This document shows positions 45,385-56,200 of a stretch of 64,000 bases of DNA, in pieces (positions within the stretch are counted from its first letter, which is position 1; each line of letters starts with the position of its first letter). The DNA lies in NCBI RefSeq assembly GCF_005222205.1, contig NZ_CP032346.1, positions 1,125,001 to 1,189,000 of the forward strand. Reading direction: 5' to 3'. The translations under genes and the position numbers were made by a program. The notes under the pieces are model-generated. The model was not told where the DNA came from and did no database searches. It saw nothing but the letters and a program-made list of their open reading frames with translations. The DNA is from Azospirillum brasilense. GTDB lineage: Bacteria > Pseudomonadota > Alphaproteobacteria > Azospirillales > Azospirillaceae.

Positions 45385-46698
45385 TCACCGGCCGGTCCGG
45401 CGCCGGACCTCCTCGCGCAGGGCGTCCGCCGCCCGGGCGAACACCGGATCCCAGTCCTGGCCGGGCCCCTGGCGGAACAGACGCATCGACGGGTACCAGG
45501 GCGTGCGGTCGCCGGCAAAGCCGTAGATCCAGTAGGGCACATGCTGCACGAGGTTCCAGACCGGCGTTCCGAGGGACCCGGCGAGGTGCGCCACCGAACT
45601 GTCGGTCATGATGACGAGGTCGAGCTGTTCCAGCATCGCCGCCGTGTCGGCGAAATCGTCCAGCTCGGGGCCGAGCGGGGTCACCAGGCAGCCGGCAACG
45701 CCGCTGTCCGCGAGTTCGGCCTCGGGCGGTCCCTTCTGAAGACTGTAGAGCCGCACGCCCGGCACCTCGGCGAAGCGCAGGAAGCGGGCGAGGCTGGTGG
45801 CGCGCCGGCCGTTGTCGGCGAAGGTCACCCGCCCCGACCACACGATCCCGACGCGCAGCGTGCCCGGCTCCCGCGCGCCGAACCGGTGGGCGGCCTTCTC
45901 GCGGGAGGAATCCGGAATGGTCAGGGTCACCGGTGGCGGGATCGAGGCCAGCGTGGTGGCGAACAGGCCCGGCAGGCTCATCTGCGACGCCTCGGCGTCG
46001 AAGGCGGGCGGCGGACTCCCCGGCTGCAGGACAGCGTCGACGCCCAACCCCGACAGCACCCGGCGCAGCTCCGGATGGCACTCGTACAGCACCCGGCCAC
46101 CCAACGCCTTGACGAGCGGCACGTAGCGCGCGGCCAGGATGGCGTCGCCGAATCCCTGCTCGGCAAACAGGAACAGGGCGCGCCCGTCGAGCGGGCCGCC
46201 GTTCCAGTCCCGTCCCGACATCGGCCGGCCATGGTAGGAGGCGAGCCCGCGCCGGGCCTCGTAATCGGCGAAGCCGTGGACGTAGTCGCCGATCTGAAGC
46301 CGGGTGAGCGCCCGCTCCCAGCGCAATTCAGGGGTTGAGGTCCCGTCCGCGGCCGCCCGCTCGATCATCGCGAGCGTGTCCTTGAAGCGCCCCGCCTTGC
46401 GCAGGGCCACGGCGCTGTTGAAGAGGAGGTTCGCGGCGCCGGGTTCGAGCCGGAGCGCCTCGCCATGCGCGGCCAGCGCCTCGTCGAACCGGCCGGCTTC
46501 CACCAGGGCGTTGCCCAGATTGCTCCAGATGCCGGCGTTTTCCGGCGCGACCTCCAAGCCCCGCCGGTGGCAGGCGATGGCCCCCTCCAGCTTTCCCGCG
46601 CGTCGGAGGAGATGGCCGAGCATGCTCCAGGCTCCATCATCGCGGGGATTGGCCGCGAGAAGGGCTTCCAGCTTGGTCGTCGCCTGTGCGTGCTCCAT
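45385..46698 (-). CDS. TPR - GT9-like glycosyltransferase
   Basis: A 437-residue protein, the shortest TPR-GT9 member here. TPRs at ~5-130 (AGIWSNLGNALVEAGRFDEA) precede a GT9-like domain with FAEQGFGDAILAARYVPLVK, VGIVWSGRVTF and LDLVIMTDSSVAHLAGSLG, ending in TPWYPSMRLFRQ. The start at 46698 follows GGGGGACGAGG. It points away from the giant surface protein gene, so the two share the 502-bp region between them as a divergent control region. Confidence 0.84.
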   Translation of the reverse strand: MEHAQATTKLEALLAANPRDDGAWSMLGHLLRRAGKLEGAIACHRRGLEVAPENAGIWSNLGNALVEAGRFDEALAAHGEALRLEPGAANLLFNSAVALRKAGRFKDTLAMIERAAADGTSTPELRWERALTRLQIGDYVHGFADYEARRGLASYHGRPMSGRDWNGGPLDGRALFLFAEQGFGDAILAARYVPLVKALGGRVLYECHPELRRVLSGLGVDAVLQPGSPPPAFDAEASQMSLPGLFATTLASIPPPVTLTIPDSSREKAAHRFGAREPGTLRVGIVWSGRVTFADNGRRATSLARFLRFAEVPGVRLYSLQKGPPEAELADSGVAGCLVTPLGPELDDFADTAAMLEQLDLVIMTDSSVAHLAGSLGTPVWNLVQHVPYWIYGFAGDRTPWYPSMRLFRQGPGQDWDPVFARAADALREEVRRRTGR

Positions 46699-47200
46699 CC
46701 TCGTCCCCCGGCTCGCCGTGGCCGAACCGCAGGACCACGCTGCGACCATAGACTCGCGTCATCGCGCGGCTGTCAACCACTCGGCCCCGGGAGACGACGG
46801 CGCGATCGCGCGCCCACGCGGCATGGCGCGATCCCTTGGGAATTCACACAACCTTTTGTGAATTCCCTTATTTTTTATACGGTCGAATCCCTGAAGTAAT
46901 TCGTCACAATTCGCGACACTCAGCAACCGACGCGCGACCAAACGAGAGATTTGGGAACAATCAGATGCCATCCCCACAACTCAGTCTCGCAGAGCCTATT
47001 TGGCATAACCCATACATCGCGTCGATTTCCTACTGCGGCGCGCATCTGCTCAAGCGGCGCGAGTGAGGCACAAGTAGGCGTAGATGATTTTTTAACTTCA
47101 ATTACCCACTATTTCGCGGTAGTGGCCGATCGTACGAGAGCCATGACGCTCCGGCCGCCGTGGCGGCAGAGCCTAAAAACGCCGATGCGAGAGGGATGAG
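46699..47200. promoter_or_regulatory. Divergent leader region of the giant RTX protein gene
   Basis: A 502-bp non-coding region, AT-rich from about 46835 onwards. It holds an 11-bp perfect palindrome, GGGAATTCACA at 46838-46848 and TGTGAATTCCC at 46857-46867, separated by 8 bases and followed on the plus strand by TTATTTTTTATAC. Read as RNA it resembles an intrinsic terminator or attenuator; read as DNA it could be an operator. A near-direct repeat AATTCGTCAC / AATTCGCGAC lies at about 46901-46920. No gene is seen. Confidence 0.5.
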
Positions 47201-50200
47201 ATGGCTGCTGGTGGAACACTGACGCTGACGGGCGGCTCGGACTACGTCTTCTCCTCGACGGAGGCCTGGTCGGGAATCGTCGGCAACGGCAGCACCCAGG
47301 GCGTCAGGCTCAACACCCAGGGTCAGACCCTGACCGTGTCCAACCTCGATCGCCTCATCGGCGGCACATCGACCCAGAGGAAGGATGTCGTGACGCTGGC
47401 CGGCACGGGCGGCAACACGATCACGGTCCAGGCCCTTGAGACGCTGATTGGCGGTTCCGGCAACGACCGGGTTCTGTTGACGTCCACCGGCACCACCATG
47501 GTGGTGGAATCGCTCGAAACGATCATCGGCGCAACCACCGGCACCGCCCTTATCACACTGGCCGGCACCACCGGCAACACCATGTCGGTGGCGTATCTGA
47601 AATCGCTGGTCGGCAGCGTCGGCAAGGACGTCATCAAGCTCGACGCCGCAGGCTCCACCGGTGCCACCATGGCGGTGTCCCTGATGGAGACGCTGATCGG
47701 GACCAACGGTCTGGACATAATTGCCACCATTGGCGGCGGCACCAACACGATGTTCTTGCAGGGCATCGAAACTGTCCTCGGAAACGGGTCCGCGGCTGCC
47801 GGCAACGATACGGTCATTCTGGCCAGCGGCGGCAACACGATCGGCGTCGCCTTCCTGGAAACCCTGATCGGCGGCAGCGGCAACGATATCGCGACGCTGG
47901 CCTTCAGATCCGGCACGATCAATATGCAGACCGGCGGCGGCACCATGGCCATATCGTCGATCGAAACGATCGTCGGTGGAGCCGCCGTCAACGGCGCCGG
48001 CGGCAGGAGCGCCGCCATCCTCCTCGACATCGGCAACACCATCACGGTGGCAAGCCTCAGCACCCTGATCGGCGGCGGCGGCAACGACGTTGTCAACATC
48101 ACGCTCCGGGACGGAAGCCCGATCGTCGGCGACCAGAGCATTCCCTGGAGCACCACCGGCAGCACGATGCTGGTGTCGCTGGTCGAGACGATGATCGGCA
48201 GCTCCGGCGACGATCTGGTCGTCGCGCTCAACAGCGACGGCATGACCCTGTCGGTTTCGGCGATCGAATCCGTCGTCGGCAAGGCGGGCAACGACGTCGT
48301 CGTCCTCGGCGCCGGTGGAAACACCATCCAGGTGGAGGCGCTGGAAACCCTGATCGGCAGCGCCGGCAACGACGTGGTGACGGTGCGCACCAGCCGGGGC
48401 GCCACCATGACGGTGTCCGCCATCGAAACCATCGTCGGCAACGGGGGCACCGACGTCGTCTTCCTCGGCAACGGCGGCAACACGGTGCAGGTGGAGGGGC
48501 TGGAAACCCTGATCGGCGGCACCGGCAACGATGTGGTGACCGTCACCGACACCGCCGGCACCATCTACGTGTCCGGCGTCGAGACCATCTACACCCCCTA
48601 TCAGACGCTGACGTTGAGCGGTACGGACACCTACGTCTCCCTGCCGCCGGCTCCCACCGACACGACGCCGCCGTCGATCACGACGGTGTCGATTCCGGAC
48701 GCCGTGATGAAGATCGGCGACGTGGTGACCGTGACGATCACTGTGGCCTCGGACAGCGACACCTACACGCTGGGCGCCGGCAGCACCATCGGCGGCTTCA
48801 CGCTGGGCAACCTGACCAAGGTCGACGCGACGACCTACACCGCGACCTTCACGGTGACCAGCGGCGGCACCGACGTCGCGGCGGGCGCGGACGTGCCGGT
48901 CAACATCGTGCTGACCGACACCGCCGGCAACTCCAACACCCCCTACACCACGGCGATCAGCCAGGGCGCCGACCGCATCGACGCCAACCGGCCGACCATC
49001 GCCTCGGCGGCGGTGAACGGCACGACGCTGACGATCACCTTCGCCGAAGCCATGTCGGCGACCAGCGCCGCCGGCCTGACCGTCACGGTCGCCGGCCAGA
49101 GCCGCGCGGCGACCTACGCCAGCGGTTCGGGCACCACCACGCTGACCTTCACCCTGGCCTCGCCGGTCGCCCAGGGCCAGACGGTGACGCTTGACTACAA
49201 CCCCGGCACCGGCACACTGACCGACACCGCGAGCAACGCCCCGGCCACCGTCACCAACCAAACGGTGACGAACAACACCGCAGCCCCTGACACGACGCCG
49301 CCGTCGATCACGACGGTGTCGATTCCGGACGCCGTGATGAAGATCGGCGACACGGTGACCGCGACGATCACCGTGGCCTCGGACAGCGACACCTACACGC
49401 TGGGCGCCGGCAGCACCATCGGCGGCTTCGCGCTCAGCAACCTGACCAAGATCAACGCGACGACCTACACCGCGACCTTCACGGTGACCAGCGGCGGCAC
49501 CGACGTCGCGGCGGGCGCGGACGTGCCGGTCAACATCGTGCTGACCGACACCGCCGGCAACTCCAACACTCCCTACACCACGGCGATCAGCCAGGGCGCC
49601 GACCGCATCGACGCCAACCGGCCGACCATTGCCTCGGCGGCGGTGAACGGCACGACGCTGACGATCACCTTCGCCGAAGCCATGTCGGCGACCAGCGCCG
49701 CCGGCCTGACCGTCACGGTCGCCGGCCAGAGCCGCGCGGCGACCTACGCCAGCGGTTCGGGCACCACCACGCTGACCTTCACCCTGGCCTCGGCGGTCGC
49801 CCAGGGCCAGACGGTGACGCTTGACTACAACCCCGGCACCGGCACCCTGACCGACACCGCGAGCAACGCCCCGGGCAGCGTCACCAACCAGTCGGTGACG
49901 AACAACACCCCGGACACGACGCCGCCCTCGATCACCAACGTCACCATCCCCAACCAGCCGGCCCAGGTCGGCGACACGGTGACGGTGACGATCACCGTGG
50001 CCTCGGACAGCGACACCTACACGCTGGGCAACGGCAGCACGATCAACGGCTTCGCGCTCGCCAACCTGACCAAGGTCAGCGCCACCACCTACACCGCCAC
50101 CTTCACCGTCACCGCCGACGGCCTGCGCACCGGCAACCGCGCCGCCGGCGACGACATCCCGGTCAACATCGTCCTGGTCGACGGCGCCAGCAACGCCAAC

Positions 50201-53200
50201 ACCCCCTACACCACCCCGATCAGCCAGACCAACGACCGCATCGACACCGACGCCCCGCCGGTCCTGGCCGTCCCCGCCACCCCGCCGACGCTGGTCGACA
50301 CCGCCGCCGCCGACAGCTTCCCGCTGATCGACGGCCAGCTCTCCGCCACCGACCTGGAAGGCGGCACGCTGACCTACTCCCTCGCCGGATCCCAGGCCTC
50401 CCCGGTCCAGCACGGCAGCGTCACGCTCAGCAACGGCGTCACCTACGACACCTGGTCCACCGGCCCGGGCGGCACCGCCTACGTCAACAGCCAGACCGGC
50501 CACTACGCCTACGTCTTCGACGCCGCCTTCCTCAACGGCGTCCCCGCCGGGCCGATGCAGGGCACCAGCACCTTCACCGTCTCCGACGGCAACCGCACCG
50601 TCTCCCAGCAGCTCACCCTCAACTTCACCGGCGCCAACGACAGCCCCATCCTGTCCAACGACGCCCGCAGCCTGACCACCATCGACCAGGGCATCGCCGA
50701 CGCCGCCAACACCGGCACCACCGTCACCGCCCTGCTCGCCTCCGCCGGCACCGCCACCGACGCCGAGTACGACAGCCCCGTGCCGATGGTCACCGTCCTC
50801 CCGCTGGGCATCGCCGTCACCGGGGTGATCAACACCAACGGCACCTGGCAGTACAAGGTCGGCAGCGGCGCCTGGACCGACATCCCCACCGCCTCGTCCA
50901 ACGGTTCGGCGCTGCTGCTCGCCGGGTCGGACCGCGTGCGCTTCGTGCCGAGCGGCTCGGGCTTCACCAACACCGACACCGGCGGCCTGACCTTCAAGGC
51001 GTGGGACCGCACCAGCGGCACGGCCGGCGCCACCGCCGACACCACCACCGCCGACGCCTTCAGCACGGGCAGCGCCACCGCGACGATCACCGTCGACGCC
51101 GTGCCGACCCTGACCGCGACCGGCGGAGCCAAGACCTTCGGCGTCGGGGTGGACAGCGCGACCAGCCTGTTCAGCGGCGTGGCGGCCTCCACGGTGGAGG
51201 CCGGGCAGAGCTTCCGCGGCGCGGTGTTCACGGTCAGCGGCGTGGTCGACGCCACCGAGGTCCTGACCATCGGCGGCACCGACGTCGCCCTGACCAACGG
51301 CGCCACCGCCACCCTGAGCGGGCTGGGCGCCGCGGGCGGCAACGCCGGCGTGAGCGTGTCGGTGGTCGGCGGCGTCGCCACGGTGACGGTCACCGGCCTG
51401 GAGCGCGACGACGCGCAGATGAGCGCGCTTCTGGGCGGCGTCACCTACAAGAACACCAGCGCGTCGGCGACGCTGGGCGACCGCACGGTGGCCGTCGCCA
51501 GCCTGACCGACAGCGGCGGCGCCACCGGAGCCGCGACCATCTCCGGGGTCAGCGCGGTGGTGAGCGTGGCCGACGTGACGCCGCCGGCGGCACCGGTGGT
51601 CACCAGCGCGGCGCTGACCAACAGCGCCACGCCGACCCTGGCCGGCACGGCGGAGGCGGGCAGCACGGTGACCGTCACGGTGGGTGGGGCGACCTACACC
51701 ACGACGGCGACGGGCGGAAACTGGTCGGTCGACCTCGCCACGGCGACGCCGGCCTCCGGCGTGCTGAACCTGAACGCCAACGGCACCAACGCGGTGTCCG
51801 TCACCGCCAAGGACGCGTCCAACAACACGTCCACCGCCGGCACGCAGACGCTGACGATCGACACCACGGCGCCCAACGCTCCGGCGGTGACCAGCGCGGC
51901 GCTGACCAAGAACGCCACCCCGACCATTGCCGGCACGGCCGAGACCGGCAGCACCGTCACCGTCACGGTGGGCGGCGCCACCTACACCACGACGGCGACC
52001 AACGGGACCTGGAGCCTCAACCTCGCCACCGAGACGCCGGTCTCCGGATCGCTCAGCCTGAACGCCAACGGCACGAATGCCATCTCGGCGACGGCCACCG
52101 ACGCGGCCGGCAACGTCTCCACGGCCGGCACGCAGACGCTGACCGTCGACACCACCGCGCCCAACGCTCCGGCAGTGACCAGCGCGGCGCTGACCAAGAA
52201 CGCCACCCCGACCCTGGCCGGCACGGCCGAGACCGGCAGCACCGTCACCGTCACGGTGGGCGGCGCCACCTACACCACGACGGCGACCAACGGGACGTGG
52301 AGCCTCAACCTCGCCACCGAGACGCCGACCGCTGGCGTGCTGAACCTCAACGCCAACGGCACCAACCCGGTGTCGGTGACGGCGACCGACGCGGCCGGCA
52401 ACACCTCGACCGCCGGCACGCAGTCGCTGACCATCGACACCACCGCTCCGAACGCTCCGACCGTCACCACGGCGCTGAGCAACAACACGACGCCGATCCT
52501 TACCGGCGCGGCCGAGACCGGCAGCACGGTGACGGTCACCGTCGGCGGCGCCACCTACACCACCACCGCCACCAACGGCAGTTGGTCCATCAACCTCGCC
52601 ACCGCGACGCCGACCGCCGGCTCGCTCAGCCTGAACGCCAACGGCGCCAACCCCGTCTCGGCCACCGCCACCGATGCGGCCGGCAACACCTCGACCGCCG
52701 GCACGCAGACGCTGACCATTGACACCACGGCGCCCAACGCGCCGGCGGTGACCAGTGCGGCTCTGAGCAACAGCACGACCCCGACCATTGCCGGCACGGC
52801 CGAGACCGGCAGCACCGTCACCGTCACGGTGGGTGGGGCGACCTACACCACCACCGCCACCAACGGCAGTTGGTCCATCAACCTCGCCACCGCGACGCCG
52901 GTCTCCGGATCGCTCAGCCTGAACGCCAACGGCACGAATGCCATCTCGGCGACGGCAACCGACGCGGCGGGCAATAACTCCACGGCCGGCACGCAGACGC
53001 TGACGATCGACACCACCGCGCCCAACGCCCCGGCGGTGACCAGCGCGGCGCTGACCAAGAACGCCACCCCGACCATTGCCGGCACGGCCGAGACCGGCAG
53101 CACCGTCACCGTTACGGTGGGTGGTGCCACCTACACCACGACGGCAACCAACGGGACCTGGAGCCTCAACCTCGCCACCGAGACGCCGACCGCCGGCTCG

Positions 53201-56200
53201 CTCAGCCTGAACCCCAACGGCACGAATGCCATCTCGGCGACGGCGACCGACGCGGCGGGCAACGTCTCTTCGGCCGGCACGCAGACGCTGACCATCGACA
53301 CCACGGCGCCGAACGCTCCGGCGGTGACCAGTGCGGCTCTGAGCAACAGCACGACCCCGACCATTGTCGGCACGGCGGAAGTCGGCAGCACGGTGACCGT
53401 CACGGTGGGTGGGGCGACCTACACCACCACGGCGGCCAACGGGACCTGGAGCCTCAATCTCGCCACCGCGACGCCGACCGCCGGCTCGCTCAGCCTCAAC
53501 GCCAACGGCGCCAACCCGGTGTCGGCCACCGCCACTGACGCGGCGGGCAACACCTCGACCGCCGGCACGCAGTCGCTGACCATCGACACCACGCTGCCCA
53601 ACGCCCCGGCAGTGACCAGTGCGGCGCTGAGCAACAGCACGACCCCGACCCTCACCGGCACGGCGGAAGCCGGCAGCACGGTCACCGTCACGGTGGGTGG
53701 GGCGACCTACACCACCACGGCGGCCAACGGGACCTGGAGCCTCAACCTCGCCACCGCCACTCCGGTGACCGGCACGCTGAGCCTGAACGCCAACGGCGCC
53801 AACCCGGTGTCGGCTACCGCCACCGACGCCGCCGGCAACGTCTCAGCGCCGGGCACGCAGTCGTTGACCATCGACACCACGGCGCCCAACGCGCCGGCGG
53901 TGACCAGCGCCGCGCTGAGCAACAGCACGACCCCGACCCTCACCGGCACGGCGGAAGCCGGCAGCACGGTGACGGTCACGGTGGGCGGTGCCACTTACAC
54001 CACCACGGCGGCCAACGGGACCTGGAGCCTCAACCTCGCCACGGCCACTCCGGTGACCGGCACGCTCAGCCTCAACGCCAACGGCGCCAACCCGGTGTCG
54101 GCGACGGCCACCGATGCCGCGGGCAACACCTCGACTGCTGGCACGCAGTCGCTGACCATCGACACCACGCTGCCCAACGCCCCGGCAGTGACCAGTGCGG
54201 CGCTGAGCAACAGCACGACCCCGACCCTCACCGGCACGGCGGAAGTGGGCAGCACGGTGACCGTCACGGTGGGCGGCGCCACCTACACCACCACGGCGAC
54301 CGGCGGAAACTGGTCCATCAACCTCGCCACCGCAACGCCGACCGCTGGGTCGCTGAGCCTGGACGCCAACGGCGCCAACCCGGTGTCGGCCACCGCCACC
54401 GATGCCTCCGGCAACGTCTCGGCACCGGGCACCCAGACGCTGACCATCGACACCACCGCTCCGAACGCCCCGGCGGTGACCAGCGCGGCGCTGACCAACA
54501 GCACCACGCCCACCCTCACCGGCACGGCGGAAGCCGGTGCGACGGTCACCGTCACGGTGGGTGGGGCGACCTACACCACCACCGCCACCAATGGCGGCGC
54601 CTGGAGCCTCAACCTCGCCACGGCCACTCCGGTGACCGGCACGCTCAGCCTCGACGCCAACGGCACGAACACCGTCTCGGCCATGGCGACCGACGCGGCG
54701 GGCAACATGTCCTCGGCCGGCACCCAGTCGCTGACCGTCGACACCACGGCCCCCACCGCCACCGTGCGGTTCGAGGACGACAGCATCGACGCCATCGAGC
54801 AGTCCAGCGCCGCCTTCACCATCAGCGGCGGCGAGGCCGGGACCGCCTTCACCTGGACGATCACCTCGGCCGGCGGCGGCCAGGTCACCGGCAGCGGCGT
54901 GATGAGCGGACCGACCGCCCAGGTGACCGGGCTCGACCTCTCCGCCCTGGGCGACGGCACCCTCACCCTGACGCTGGGCCTGACCGACCCGGCGGGCAAC
55001 GCCTCGGTCCCCGTCACCGCGACGACGCAGAAGCTCACCGCCACCGTGGAGAAGCCCGCCCCCGTCGCCCCGCCCCCGGTCGCCACCGTGGACGGCGCCA
55101 CCGTCAGCGGCGCGGTCACCACCGGCAGCGACGGCAAGCGCGTCACCACCGTGACCATCGCGGCCAGCAACGAGGAGCGGGTGGAGGACAGCAACACCGC
55201 CAATGCCGACCTCGCCGACGTGCCGGTGGTGCGCGAGCAGGTGGTCGATCGGCAGACCGGCCAGGTCTCGACGATGACCACCCTGACGGTCAGCGTCTCC
55301 ACCGGCGTGGCCGTGACCACCAGCGGCAGCGCCGAGCGGCAGACCGCCGCGGAGGCCCAGACCGGGGTGGCCGGGCTGATCGCCGCCATCGAGGCGCGCA
55401 CCGACGCCGGCACGGCCTCGCGCGGCAACCTGACCGGCGGCGGCGACAGCTTCCTCTCGGTGCTGTCGGCCCAGGCCCAGCTTCTGGTGCGCGCCATCGA
55501 CTTCAGCGCGCCGGGGGTGGCCGCCGGCCAGGCGGTGCAGACCAAGGTGACCGGCAACACGCTGGGCGGCACCGGGGTGGCCAGCACGGCGCCGACCGCG
55601 GTGGTGCTCAACACCACGGCGCTGGCCGGGGCGGTGACCATCCAGCTCGACAACGTCGAGTTCGCCGCGGTGGTCGGCAACGCCACGCTGGTCGGCGGCG
55701 ACGGCGAGCAGATCGTCTACGGCGACGACCACGAGCAGTACATGTACCTGGGGGCCGGCGACGACATCCTGCACGGCGGCGGCGGCAACGACACGATCGC
55801 CAGCGCCGGCGGCAACGACACGCTGTACGGCGACGAGGGCGACGACGTGGTGATGGGCGGCGAGGGCGACGACTGGCTGTTCGGCGGCGAGGGCAACGAC
55901 CTGGTGGGCGGCGGGGTTGGCAACGACGCGCTGTTCGGCGGCACGGGCCAGGACATCCTGTTCGGCGAGGCGGGGGACGACACGCTGACCGGCGAGGAGG
56001 GCGACGACACGCTGTCCGGCGGGGCGGGCAACGACCTGCTGTTCGGCGGGTCGGGCAACGACTTCCTGATCGGCGACGACGGCGACGACACGCTGAGCGG
56101 CGGCGACGGCAACGACGTGGCGCTGGGCGGGGCGGGGCGCGACCTGATCGGTCTCGGCGCGGGCGACGACCTGGCCAGCGGCGGCGACGGCGACGACACG

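Noticed and set aside
46838..46867. The palindrome considered as a CRP site
   Set aside because: CRP sites read TGTGA-N6-TCACA; here the halves are in the opposite order with 8 bases between.
47102..50503. A 1,133-codon open frame antisense to the giant surface protein
   Set aside because: It arises from high GC and the repetitive codons of the plus-strand gene, has Arg/Gly/Val-rich sequence with no family features, and covers the intact repeat protein.
51445..54555. A ladder of ~95-codon antisense open frames spaced 288 bp apart
   Set aside because: The regular spacing simply mirrors the 288-bp tandem repeat on the plus strand; not separate genes.
51583..54750. Direct repeats considered as a CRISPR-like array
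   Set aside because: The units are contiguous, in frame and 288 bp long with no spacers.
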